This document shows, in pieces, positions 35,101 through 46,649 of a DNA stretch of 64,000 nucleotides. The notes under the pieces were generated by a model that ran no database searches, was not told where the DNA came from, and saw only the letters and a list, made by a program, of their open reading frames with translations. Position numbers and translations under genes: made by a program. The number at the start of each line of letters is the position of its first letter. The first letter of the stretch is position 1. This stretch comes from Incurvaria masculella (Eukaryota > Arthropoda > Insecta > Lepidoptera > Incurvariidae): the NCBI GenBank assembly GCA_946894095.1, contig OX335642.1, forward strand, positions 7,637,021 to 7,701,020, in the 5' to 3' direction.

Positions 35101-38100
35101 CATGTTAGGTCTGTGGCCGGAACCCACACAGCACAATCATTTGTAATTTTTTTTCTTGCAGAGTCAGAGGAATGCGAGCATACGGGATACTCAAAGAAGT
35201 GTGAGTCGAAATGTGATTGTAGCATTGATCTCTGTAGTTTTAAAAAAAACTTAAATTAATTTGTGTTAGCAAAATAATAACAAAAATTGCATACAATTTT
35301 AAAACATACTTTAATAAGTGAGGTACCAAAACTAACTCCTCGCACGGTAACAGCTTGGCAGTCCCAAAAATTCTGTTGGAGATTTTCACAACACGTCTCC
35401 GTCTAGGGCAACGGAATTGTCCTCTCCATGTGTGAGATGAGCCTCCGAAAGTAAAACCGTGTCTGTCCAATTAATTAATGATGGAAACATTTTTGAATCC
35501 ATTCCTAAACTGGGAATGGATATGGAGGCTAATTGGAATTGTCGATTGTCTTTTCAGAGGCAGTTTTATAGCCAACCTCAGCAGAGCTACAATCAGTATT
35601 CTAACTATGAGAATCGCTATAACCGCGCCGCTAACGGCGAACAGCGCGGCTTCAAGCGACCGGCAAAGCCATCAGTTTGGCAGGTGCCAGGCCAGCCCAA
35701 GCGTTTTGCGCCGGCGACTTATGCCCCGGAAAAGAACCCCGCGGCAAGTCCCCTCGCCCGGGAGAGGCCCCCAAAGCCTAGCCAGCATGGCCCCTCCGCC
35801 TCGTGGCTTAACCGCACGGTCGATCCCGTCCACCCCGGGACGCCGCTGTTCCTCGGCGAAGAAAACTCCTCCCGCTCCACTAAAAACAAGATCAATACCG
35901 CCATCAATTTTATAATGCGCGAGATAAAGCAGCTCTTCTTCTGCCCGCCGCGTAAAGTTGAGATGGAGAACTATCAGTATCACGCGATGCGAACGAGGAT
36001 AATTGACCGCGTGCATCAACTGCTGATGAATAAGCCTGTCGTGTCATCGCTTGCGATCCACCAAATGTATCGCAAGACTCACACGGCCAAAGGTGACTTG
36101 CGACTCATTCAGGCCATGTTGGCGCTCACGCAGGAAGAATGTAATCTAGTCACCCTGAAGAGAAAAATTGTGCAGTCCGCTAAGGCCGAACCGAAGACCG
36201 TTGTTAAGGAGACCCATGCCAAAAATACCGTTGCTAAAGATACCAATGACCCGGGAGGTAGTTCTTTGAAATATTTCATGTTCATCACTGACATGCTGGC
36301 TTTGTCGGAAACAATCGCTTGAATAATTTATTGGCAAAGCCATACTGAATGTGCAATGTACATTCTTTATGATAGTTAACGAAATAAATCATCTTACAGG
36401 ACTTTATGGCTTCCAAATGCCGTCTGTGGACTAACCAATGCACAAATCTGTTTGTGCAATGGTACATACCATAAGAATACAAAAAGTAATGTCATAACAT
36501 TTTAATTAGTAAAACTGCAAGAGATTGTGTTCTCTTTTGGCAGAACTGGAGAAATGATGAATGGTCTCAACATTGGGCGAGTTTTCCAACTAACCAATAA
36601 GATGCCTTTTAGGGTAATTCATATTTAATTTCTCCACGAGTTGCTATAATGCTTTTTTGGGTAGCCAGTTTCATAGATCTGATGGCTGCCTCTGCTAAAA
36701 TATATCTGGATCGAGCTATGCATTCTGGAATTTTTCCGATCCTAAATTTAGTAGTAACAGATTATTTCTGTAGTGGACTCATCACTATACTTTTGGGAAT
36801 GCCTAGCATAATTTGAGAGCAGTATAATAAGACAGTTTTTTTTTTGAGAAATAAGCAAAACCAATGATTAGGTCCCATTCCTGGACCTTTCCCTTATAGT
36901 TCGGCTATATTGAACTGGATGAAAAACACAGGAAATGTTTAATTGTTGCTTCGAACACCTTTTCCACACTTAGAGCTACAAGCCACCGACCAATAAATTA
37001 ACCATAATACTTCTAGATGATCCTGAATTATTTATATTGTTCGAGTATATAGTTTTTCTTATCTACATAATACGCCATAGAATTAAATTCATAAAATGTT
37101 TAGCTTATTTAGGTCATGTCAATAATTACTGTAACAATTTTTTTGAATACAGTTTAGAGCTTAGTGTTCAGTTATATCTAAAATATTAAGAGTATGTAAT
37201 AATAATTTATTAAAGCCATGATATTATTAGTTACAGATAATATGAAAGAAAAATTCCAAAAAATCTTTGATGCAAAGCTTACGGATATATTTGAAAAGGT
37301 AATTTATCCACCATTATTCTCTAACATATTTACGGTTAACATATTTAATATAATACAAGGGTTGTTCAATAAGTGTTGTGTGATCATATATTCTTATAGT
37401 TTTTCAAAGTTACATCCTAGAAATAAAAAACATTTCATTATTTGCTTAAACCAATCATCAATCCAGTCTACTTTTACCTGTAGACGGTCGGAGCTGCAGT
37501 GAAAAGTGTCCGCTTCGCACTGTATACCCACGCCTCTGTCCTGAACGTGTTAAAGCTGACAAGGTTGAGGAGGCCCTCTGGAGGGAATGTTTTCGGGGTC
37601 TCATCGAGTATAACAATTATGTGACTCTATTCTTCCACCTATTGAGCCCTGCTTGTGGTCAGGTGACTGGTGTATCTAGTTAGCGCTTTATGACGTGAAT
37701 TCAAGATATCGCTTACAGGACAAAGCAGAACCGAAATTTCGAAGGACATAAAAAGGGCACAGGGGAAATTAACGGGGACAATTGCATAACTTGCTTTGAA
37801 ATTAGAAAAGGTGCTTTAGTCTTGATAAAGGGGGCAGAGCCGTACTGCCATCTGCGTAGCAATCAATGTGACCCATAACAAGCAATCATATGTTTAAAAA
37901 AGATTTCCCTATATCAGATTAGCAAGATATATGCGGAGGAGTCAGCGGAAAATGAGACAATGGAGGATGCTGTAGACGCCGAAATGGCCGACCAGCCGAA
38001 AGCTAAGGAGGCTGATGATCCAAAACCCACAGCCCAGGCAGAGACCTCTGCTGATACTGAAGGTGCTTTGAAGACAGAGTCGAAGGAGGAGTCTGCTGTG

Positions 38101-41100
38101 TCGTCAACGGGTGTTGAGAAGAAAGGTGAGTACATTTACTTACATATTCATTGGTGTGATGATCCATTAGCCAAAGTTGAGCAGATACACATCTTTAGTT
38201 TTTTTGCTGAAGATATTTAAAGATATTTTCTTTAATTCTTTTATTGTTAAGAGGATTTGTTATAATGTATATTTTTCTAAAAAGCCAAAATGCTAATTCC
38301 TGAGAATTCCTTCAAGATTATTCAAAAGTTTTGGTTTTAATTCAGGAGGTGTCATTAAGATTAGAATTCTTACATCTTTTCTAATGAGGGGTTCGGGAAT
38401 AGAAAGTACTCAATATTTGAAGGAAAAAAAATCTTATCAGTCAAATCGAAATTCCGATTCCTTTTTTTGCAGTAACCATACATTTTGTTAAAGATTGATT
38501 TTCACGTAAAAAAAACATCGGAATTTCGATTGGAATGATAAGATTTTTTTTTCTATTATTGAGTTTATACTTTCTAATAAATTCCCGAAGCTCCTGCTAC
38601 TTATTCCGAAACAGTCTGTATACTTAAGTACATAAATCATTGAACGAAAGGTTATTAACATTATTCGTGCTCTCCAGCCTATGCTTTACTTATATTATCT
38701 ACGAATTTAAGACATGCGGTCATAATGAAGAACGCCCATTATCCGCGATCGCTGGTTCCCTGAATAACCTTTAATCAAAACGAGGCAATTATATTGCACA
38801 AAAGTTATCTTACGTGTACAGGCGCACTTCAAGATGATAAAAAAAATCAAGCAATTCAATTTGTCCACAGAACTGAGCGAACAACAAGTAGTGGCCTTTG
38901 ATTTCATGGTGGATACGAGTGTGAGAAGCAAGATGCCCCAATTCCTACCGCGCTTCAAGGGCGTAAGTGACAACTTTAGACACCTTCATGATTCAACTTT
39001 TGCGTAATTTATGAAAGCATTCACATGAAACGTCTAGTTTCCCTGCAGTTTTAAGACAACACAAGGTGGAAAAAATATTGCTCAGGTCAAATTTAATAAC
39101 AAATCTAGATATCTTTTTTTCGTAACCAGACATGGATGGCTAATACCGAACTGACCACCAGATATTAGCCTAACACACCACATGGGAACTAGGTGCCATG
39201 CCAGGACCTTCCTTATATTGCTCAGCTACATTGAACTGGATAGAAAACATGGACCATTTTTTATTGCCGCTTCGACCATCGGGCGGGATTAACCCTACCA
39301 CCTAGTAAGTAAGGAAGGGGACCCCACGGCCAGCCTCAACGTTTGAAAATGGTCACCCATCCAGAACCTAACCGCGCCCAGAGGTGCTTCCTATCGAATT
39401 GCAAGGCGTCGCACACTGAGCTACCGAGGCTGACAAACTGTATTCAGTTTGGGATTCCAATCTCTTGAAACTCTCATTCCAAGAGATTGGAATCCCTCAA
39501 ACCTAATAAGGAGAAGGGCAAACATGTATGGGTAGAGTACCAAATGGGTAGTAGCCATAGAGTAATTGTGTAGGTACTAGAGTAGGCACTAAGGAGCGGA
39601 CTGATGTACCACTCAGGTTGGTTTCATACTCCCAACGTAATTTATTCTGGTCCAGTCGGCCGCCGACGTATGTCGTGTGACCGGAAAGAAAGTTCACATC
39701 GCAGAAGTCGAATCGCGTGTTCCGATATTACAAGAACCACACGAGAAACTCTTTAAAGTTCGATAGAATTCAATTTCATAAGTAAGAGCTAGCCTCACCA
39801 CATTATTTCCATATTTATATATAAAAAAAAAAGACAAAAAAAAAAAACATTATTTATAGACCAGTGAAGTTTCTTTGCGGGTTCTTCTTCACTGGTTGAT
39901 CGAATCCGCGGATCAATCAAATTGTGACATGACTTAGTGTAGTTTTACTACCAAAAGTTGAATAAATAAATGAAATGAAATGAAATTTTGCAGATAAAAT
40001 TGGCCGAACAGCACAGTAAAATTATATTTTTTCCGTTCGGAAATTCATTCACCTTCGTCACTCGGCAAGTTAAACTCTAGATCTAGCTTAAAGCACTGGA
40101 TGCCCATTTCATTTAATAGACGCACACTGCTAAAGATAGCTTCATTTGCGCTTCGTTTCCGCGACCAAATCGCTCAGCTCGTAAAATTGTCGGCGAAGCG
40201 AGATGGAAGACAATTTCAAAGCCCGACCGACAACGCGACGGCCGTAATGATGACATGAATGCCGCTCTTCTTTTTCATGAAGAAATATATAAGCTAAGAA
40301 AGAGACAGGTAACAATGTTAGTGTTTCGGCCGTAAAGTAATTTGGTTTGACACAAGGGATAGCGAAAACGCTATGAGTATGATTGTGGGAATTAACTGAG
40401 GCTGCCCGATCATCATCAGTTGCCTGAGTACCCCGTTCCCCGCTGCCCTCGCGCTTGCAACAACATTTTAACAGATTTTCTTAGGCAGCGCCTACTCTTG
40501 TGTTTGATCTCGTCGGTACTAAATAATCTAAATCAATTTAAAAACAGTTTGGACATTCACTTAAACAACTTGTTTAAGAATACTTAAAAACCGTATTAAT
40601 AACCAAAACTTACATTCATAGATTACAAGGAAGTGACTAAGTGATCCACCAATAGAACAAAAAATTAACTCACAAACGGCACATCAGCCTAGGCTGCCTG
40701 TCTAAAATAAAAGAAATAAATAGTAGCGGTCAGAAATTACATTAAAATCATTTATAATTTAGAGGGTCTTAAGATGGACCAGTAAGCATCAGAGAATTAC
40801 GCTCGCCATACAAATGTAGTCTCCTAATAATTTGAAAACCACTGTTCCAATTTAATTGATATTTGGTATCTAATAGCAGGCAACAAAGGTCTGTGACTCA
40901 GCTTTGTATCCTGTGTCAAACCAAAGAGAAAAGAAAATTTGTTTGAAGATTTTATTTTTGCTGTTATTCGATCCGTCCATCCATTCTTATTAAAAATAAA
41001 AATAACAACAACCAACAGTGGTTTTCAAATGATTATTAAACTTCGTTTCTCTGGGGAGTGTTATTTTTTAATACTGGTGGGCCCTCCTTATGAAGTAGGT

Positions 41101-44100
41101 AAAAACAGCATCATCCTAGATGCCACATGTGGAGTGGGAAAAATGATGGCGACAGATGATGAATTATGTACGCTAGATAGATGGATTATCTGTTGACACC
41201 AGTACGGCTACTACAGTATGAAAGAAAATGTACTATGCGTTAAAAATTAAGACTACTGCCATAGAAGAAAGAAGACCTAGGTGGTTCACCAATAGGTCAA
41301 TGCCGAAGGGACGAACAATAGTTGGCGCGACTGCATGGATACACGTTTACGGCTATGGAAATAGGATGGCGCCACTTTCGTACCTAGAACTTGCGAAACT
41401 GACAATAGATGGCGTTGTAAAAACATAATATTTATTATTTTGCCAATCAAATTTCAATACAGTTTTGTTTCAAAGTTGGAAAATTTAAAATTTTGAATGG
41501 ATACAGACATTTTTTGACAATCAAACTACTTTTTTTAATAGATTTAAAGCAGAGTGCCTGATAGCTGCGCCATCTCTTGGTTCAAACATCTTTTTGTTGT
41601 GATGGATTGAATGGAAGTTACCATCTTAGTTCCACGTTTATTGCAATAGAGGGCCAGCTTGTTTAACAATAATGTATTAAACTTCCATCTCTATGGCAGT
41701 GAGCCATGTACTTACGCCAGTAAGTAATTATTAATCCATGCTACCGCGCTCAAGCATCTGATCTCAAGTTTCTGTGCACCGTTAAAAACATTGGTTTGGT
41801 TAGTAAGTAACACTGGTTTTTATTTTCAGATAATCCTGTCGATAATGGCCCGTGACCCAGAATTCGCCGAGTTTGACATCAAGCCTGAGGAGAAACCAGT
41901 TCAGATGGACAGTCTTAAATTCGTAAAGGTAATCGTGGATCTTATTCTAATTATTAACTGGAAAAAATATATGTGATACTGATGTGAACTGATTCTAGAG
42001 GTAGAAACTAGATACTTTTTCGTGATGTTATTAGTGGCCGTGTCTGATGAAAGATCCAGTCACTACACTGGCACTGTCGGTGCGTCAACAACAACAACCA
42101 ACACGAACCCTCCAATACGTCTGCAAATATGTTTGCGCGGCGCGTGAAAATTGGAGACAGCAGGTCTCATAGAGAGCATTCAGGATGGCACATCTCCTTC
42201 CTTTTTTATCTAAGGGTACAGACCTGCCTGTGTTGCATTGAGCTGTGCATAATGTTATCCCTCTCCTAAGCAATCTCCATGGTGCAGACAATATAACTCA
42301 GTTGTCTCCTTGAACAGGTCTTCGGGAGACCTATTCTTCCACCGCGCCCCCTCATGCAACAGTTCCTATGCCAGTTCAAGCCGGTCTCCGTCAAGAAGCA
42401 CAAGACCGTGCAAAACCTGGTGGTCGTGGGCTTGTCCGATGACAATTTCCAGTCATTGATGCGGCACAACGGCCACACTATTGGTGTGTCTTCAATCATA
42501 CACATAACTCACATAGAACATTCATGTCGCTAAACTCCTTAAATATGATAGGATTGCTAGGATCTTATCTGGCATGTTTGACAAGCACTTTCCCTACTCT
42601 ACACAGCCTCTTAGGCATAGGGACAAGGTTTGGGTTGATGGAGAGGTTTTGGCTCAAAAACGCCGATTGTTTTCCGGATAATAAAATTTTTATCGACATG
42701 CTAGAAATTCAGGTAACTCGAGTTAGTGAAATGTTCAAAATGAAGCGTGCAAGTTTCATAAATATTTCTATTCCTTGCAATGATATCATTCCGAAAGCTA
42801 TATGGAATGTCATCAAATCAGAGACTGGGCGCAGATCCGCCGGAACAATGCAATCCAGGTCATGCTTAGTGAACAGGATAGATCGTCGAAACCTAGCTTA
42901 GCAAAAATTCACTAGGCTTCTGGAAGCGCATCTTATTAATAAGGTCTGGGATTAATAATTCATAGTTCATAGTTCAAAATATTTATTCAGTAGAGTATGT
43001 TGTTTCAAGTGCAGCTAACTGCACTTAATACTATAGAACATGTCAACATTTTACTATAAGTAAAATAATAATAATTCATACCTGTCAAAATGCCCTGTCG
43101 GTTGTCAATTAATATTGTTATTACAGATTAAAATTAAATTTAAGAATACAGACACTATAATTAGGCAAGTAGAAGTCAATAAATACGAATAAGTGATTAA
43201 AATTGGTGATACTAAGATCCCATGCCGCTCCATCAATCCTAACTGCACTATGACTGCACATTTTGTGTACTTTATTTATTTCATTATAATTAACTGCTTC
43301 TCATTGTAATTTATTTGTATCATGTACTGTACCTATTTTTTATACTTATACCTACCTACTTCTTTTTAAATTCTAAATTAAACTAACTAATTGTGACGCT
43401 GTGCACAGAAGTTGGATCGGAGTATTCTCTGGTTCTCGAAAAAACTTACATAACTCTGTATCTGCCAACCTCATACCGTGCGAGTCTTTGTTTAGGTTGC
43501 AGTAGCCTGTTGGTACCCTGAGTTCATTCCGGCTTAGGTTTGTTGGCATTTCTGTGTAAAGAAAAAACGAAAACAAAGATGAAGTAAATTACATATATTT
43601 AAGTATGTTTCTGAATAAACTGTTTTTGTTTTTCTATTTCAATTGCACGAAAAATTAATATCATTGTTCCTTAGTCGGATATGATAACGGTTCACATTCA
43701 AATTTGTCTAATTATCATGAAGAATCTTCCTATGACGTTCTTAACGCTTATTTATGTAAATAAACTCCAGGGTCTCACATTGCTGCAGAGAAAACTATTA
43801 AAACACAATGTAAATGACCTACCTGTCAATTCACACCCTTATATATGTTTCATAATGAAAGGCAAGCCTTAACATTTCAGGAAAATCTATTTAATACATT
43901 CTTGATACATTATTGATACACAAAATCATCTACTATGATTATTAGTTTCTTCCTTTAATCATGTTATTATTTTACTTATTATTCAGGAACCAAACGTCTG
44001 GATATGTATGCTGGAAATCAAGACTCGACTAAAAAGACAAACGCCACGAGCGAGGATAAAAAAGAGGAAATCAATTGTGAAACCAAAACTAAAGATGTCA

Positions 44101-44666
44101 ACATTGCTGAAGATGTGCACTCCACATTGAAACCAACGGAAGTACAAGTCATATCCCTAAACAGTGATGAACAGAAGGAAAGCTTGATGGACGCCATACA
44201 AAATCTTGACAATGAAATTGATGAACTTTTAGCGACGATAAATGAGTCCGAGGATGCTTATAAACAAGAGAATGTTGATAAAAATGCAGAGGATGTTGAG
44301 GACACTGTGGAAACTCATAAGCATAGTAAGAGCAATGTTGAGGAATCTGGGAAAAATACAGAGGAATACAGGGGAAACGCTGACGAAACTGAGGAAATTA
44401 TTGAGGAAAGGGTCAATGCAGACGAAACTGTAGACTGTGCGGAAAAGTCAAACGAAAATTCTGCCGAGACTGGAAAGGTCGAGGACGAAGATCAGAAAAC
44501 CGTAGGCATTGTGGAGAAAACGGGGGACAGTCTTGGGGAAACTGGAATCCAGATTGAAGAGAAAATCGATAAATTTGAGAAATCGAAAGCTGAAGAAGTT
44601 AAGGCACCACACACACCGAGCGGTATTCGCACAAGGCGTTCCAGTCGTCTCCCGCAAAATAAATGA
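32191..44666 (+). CDS. Unrecognised 782-residue protein, Q/N-rich start, coiled coil, acidic tail (10 coding exons)
   Basis: Coding exons: 32191-32319, 33851-33952, 35162-35200, 35558-36257, 37231-37298, 37918-38125, 38805-38962, 41830-41928, 42318-42483 and 43987-44666. Phases agree throughout (2349 nt including stop). Residues 1-43 are Asn/Gln/Ser-rich. Residues 44-77 form a Gln/Glu/Lys helix, a likely coiled coil. Residues 91-324 start Tyr/Gln/Asn-rich (FYSQPQQSYNQYSNYENRYN), then become basic and helical. Residues 347-415 are acidic. Residues 416-556 look folded (LPRFKG, GRPILPPRPLMQQF, NLVVVGLSDDNFQSLM). The 226-residue tail is Glu/Lys-rich and ends TRRSSRLPQNK. Composition suggests a nuclear, perhaps RNA-associated protein, but this is inference. 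Exon 7's acceptor was chosen to keep phase. A shorter exon at 38821 would break the frame. A paralogue lies at 5007-8016. Confidence 0.75.
33038..33790. mobile_element. Lepidopteran-type MITE (AACCGACTTCAAAAAAGG) with an inner palindrome
   Basis: It begins TTTTAACCGACTTCAAAAAA and ends in the ACGGACAGACACGGGAACGA region, a sequence pattern I recall as very common in moth and butterfly genomes. An inner inverted repeat (33397-33465 against 33545-33620) shares ACCGACTTCAAAGAAAAAGC. It lies in intron 1 of the 32191 gene, just before its coiled-coil exon. Confidence 0.6.
34265..34640 (+). repeat. Dispersed repeat, copy of 45735-46312
   Basis: Shares CAGATTGCACGCTCAAAGCT, GGAACAAATGACA and GCCGTTTTGAGAGCTGTGA-like blocks with 45735-46312 in the same orientation. 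The other copy has about 230 bp extra. No ORF of note. Confidence 0.65.
34725..35110 (+). repeat. Dispersed repeat family R1, copy 1 of 4
   Basis: Contains TGAAATTTCTTTTTACTCGA, GTTATTTACCAGAAAAAAAG and GGGTTTTTGTCTCG. Related copies lie at 49250-49480, 54553-54965 and 60365-60660, all in plus orientation and diverged. It sits in intron 2 of the 32191 gene. Confidence 0.65.
36860..36970 (-). repeat. SINE body fragment
   Basis: Carries the complement of the shared SINE body (CCTGGACCTTTCCCTTATAG, TTGAACTGGATGAAAAACAC). It lies in intron 4 of the 32191 gene. Confidence 0.55.
39125..39435 (-). repeat. SINE with a 5S-rRNA-like head
   Basis: Read on the minus strand, the head (39435-39310) contains GGTAGCTCAGTG and GTTCTGGATGGGTGACC, close to the 3' half of 5S rRNA (GGTTAGTACTTGGATGGGTGACC). 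The body (39300-39125) is the same as in the SINEs with a tRNA-like head at 55554 and 61690 (GGCAATAAAAAATGGTCCAT, AAGGAAGGTCCTGGCATGGC). It would be transcribed by RNA polymerase III when active. It lies in intron 7 of the 32191 gene. Confidence 0.65.
40765..41090. repeat. MITE-like family R2, copy 1 of 3, with inner inverted repeats
   Basis: ATTTGAAAACCACTGTTCCA near the left end is matched by its complement near the right end (CAGTGGTTTTCAAATGATTA). Related copies lie at 58236-58540 and 59730-60078. Ends contain TTAAG/CTTAA. There is no coding frame. Confidence 0.65.
41255..41430 (+). repeat. Dispersed repeat, copy of 6435-6600
   Basis: GAAGACCTAGGTGGTTCACC, AATAGGTCAATGCC and GGATACACGTTTACGGCTAT match the copy at 6435-6600. 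Confidence 0.6.
42640..42905 (+). pseudogene. LINE ORF2 fragment
   Basis: The frame reads ADCFPDNKIFIDMLEIQVTR and then PKAIWNVIKSETGRR. The second resembles the W.VI...G motif between endonuclease and RT in Jockey/CR1-type LINEs. It stops at 42901. It lies in intron 9 of the 32191 gene in the same orientation. AT-rich sequence at about 42955-43060 (ATTCATAGTTCATAGTTCAA) may be a LINE 3' tail. 43200-43980 shows no feature. Confidence 0.5.
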
Positions 44667-44735
44667 CTACATCATAAGTTATTCATAATCAAATTTTTTT
44701 TGACACCAAGTTATGTATACTAATAAGAAAGTGTA

Positions 44736-44741
44736 AATAAA
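44736..44741 (+). terminator. Poly(A) signal AATAAA of the 782-residue gene
   Basis: AATAAA lies 70 bp after the stop at 44666, followed by a GT-rich stretch (ATGTGTGTTGTG), as expected for a 3' end. No better signal was seen nearby. Confidence 0.65.
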
Positions 44742-44839
44742 AGTTATGTACGAAAAATGTGTGTTGTGTAGAGGTCTCTACGGTATAGCAAGGTTGCCGC
44801 TATAACAAGAAATACAAAAAATAGAATAATCCAGGGGGG

Positions 44840-45475
44840 TAGTCCATAAGTCCATCGCCAATATCTGCATCGCCACCATCTGCCTCGCCAATATCTGCAT
44901 CGCCAACATATGCATCGCCAATATCTCCATCGCCAGCGACGGAGCTGCGGCCGGACCGCAGATCCGTCGCCAACGGCCGGAGACGGATATGCGTCGTCAA
45001 AAACTGAAGGCGCAGATGCGTCGCCAAAGTGGGTATGGTGATATGTAAATTAGGTTGGGTTAAGTAAGATTAGGTTATGTTATTTAAGTTAGGTTAGGTT
45101 AGGTTAGGCTAGGTTGGATTAGGTTAAGTTAGGTTAATTAATTAACCTAAATAACATAACCTAACCTAACCTAACTTAACCTGACCTAACCTAACCTAAC
45201 CAAACCAAACCAAACCAAACCAAACCTATCCTAATCTACAGGTTGATCACCGCCATACATACAGGTTGGGTTAAGTAAGATTAGGTTATGTTATTTAAGT
45301 AAGGTTTGGTTTGGTTAGGTTAGGTTAACTAACTAACCTAACTAACATAACCTAACCTTACTTAACCCAACCTAATTTATATATCACCATACCAATTTGG
45401 CGACGCAGATGCGTCGCCGGCGATGCACATATTGGCGACGGAGATATTGGCGATGTAGATGCAGGGCACCACGGC
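44840..45475. repeat. Inverted-repeat block of CATCGCCAATATCTG units and (TTAGG)n/(CCTAA)n
   Basis: The left flank has tandem CTGCATCGCCAATAT-type units, and the right flank has their complement (45400-45465). Between them TTAGG-like arrays (about 45055-45140 and 45265-45330) alternate with CCTAA-like arrays (about 45145-45225 and 45330-45375), so the whole can fold on itself more than once. It lies between the 782-residue gene and the hnRNP U-like gene. TTAGG is the ancestral insect telomere unit, and this is an internal copy. Confidence 0.8.
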
Positions 45476-45734
45476 TTTTACGTAAAGTCGTCACGAATCT
45501 CTTTCTGCAACGCGCACAGAGTAGAAGTATAGTGCTCATCATAGGCATAGAAGTTTCAAAACATTAAATGAAATGATATTCAAAAATAGTTTATTTGCAA
45601 GCCAATATGGTTTACAAAAAGGCTAAACATATATTCCTTTGGGTATTTCATTTCTGAAGGCCGAAAGAAATTCTTTCGGCGCGCTTTGAAATTGTACACG
45701 ATTACAGTGCTTAAAGCGTATACAAGCGTCCCGA

Positions 45735-46312
45735 ATCAGATTGCACGCTCAAAGCTGTAAGCATCACAAACGATTCCGACCGTTTGTGTACGCGCTTACG
45801 GAAACATAACAATAACCATGGAACAAATGACATTAGTTCTCGTAGTTCACTACAAATTTGAATCTAATCAATTGCTCTAAGCACTGACCTTGCCCCTTAG
45901 TTGAATTTTCAACCAAGGGGCATTTAAGGAAAGATTACGCTTAGAAACGTCAATATGTGATACAGACAGTTGTACACACAGTGCCCTATCTCCAAATCGT
46001 CTTCGTCTGGGTCTTCTGCACGATTTGTGTGCAGGTAAGGTCCTGAGGGTATCCCCTATTACCCGAACTGCCTCTTGGCATGCTCTGCAGTGCCGGTCCT
46101 TGGTCAGCCGCTATAAGCTAGCGGCGGGCTGGGCATCATTTCATCGAGCCATCGGGCAGGCGCTGCATTCAACAACGTCATTCCTGGCCGAATGACGGGG
46201 AGTGCAGCAGCAGCTCTCGGACGTCCTTCGGCGTGAGCTCCAAAGCGTGAGCACTGTGTACGGGATTCATGGGACGCCATTTTGAGGGCTGTAAGCGGAA
46301 ATCGGACCAGCA
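45735..46312 (+). repeat. Dispersed repeat, copy of 34265-34640, upstream of the hnRNP U-like gene
   Basis: Same blocks as 34265-34640 (AGATTGCACGCTCAAAGCTG; CCATTTTGAGGGCTGTAAGC), with about 230 bp of extra sequence at 46010-46245. The 45475-45735 stretch before it holds no feature. Confidence 0.65.
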
Positions 46313-46649
46313 TATGTGGTCAGGAAAGCGAAAGCGAGAAGTTCTCGTGTTCAGTTCTGTCAAACTCTATTTATAAAAAAAAATCTACATAGAGTTTACC
46401 AGAGGCGAACATGAGAACTTTTCGTGTTCGCTTTCATGAGTAGACCGATGTTGTGAACGCGCTTTTGGTAACAATGGTTTGAATCGGACCGCGACCTTAG
46501 TTGTCGATGCCCGTTTCCGGTCGGTTCGGCGCCGCCGCCATTTTTGTTGCGTTGCGCGCGTGTTGATATGGGCGTTTGTGAGAGTTTTAGAATTACAAAT
46601 TATATCTGGATTTGAGAACAAATTGCCGCGACTGGATACAGGAGACAAC

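Noticed and set aside
37490..37670. GC-richer stretch in intron 5 that reads AAVKSVRFALYTHASVLN
   Set aside because: No splice sites of suitable phase, and the exon 5 to exon 6 junction is already in frame without it.
39310..39435. 5S rRNA gene candidate
   Set aside because: Only part matches 5S rRNA, the 5' half differs, and it is joined to a SINE body.
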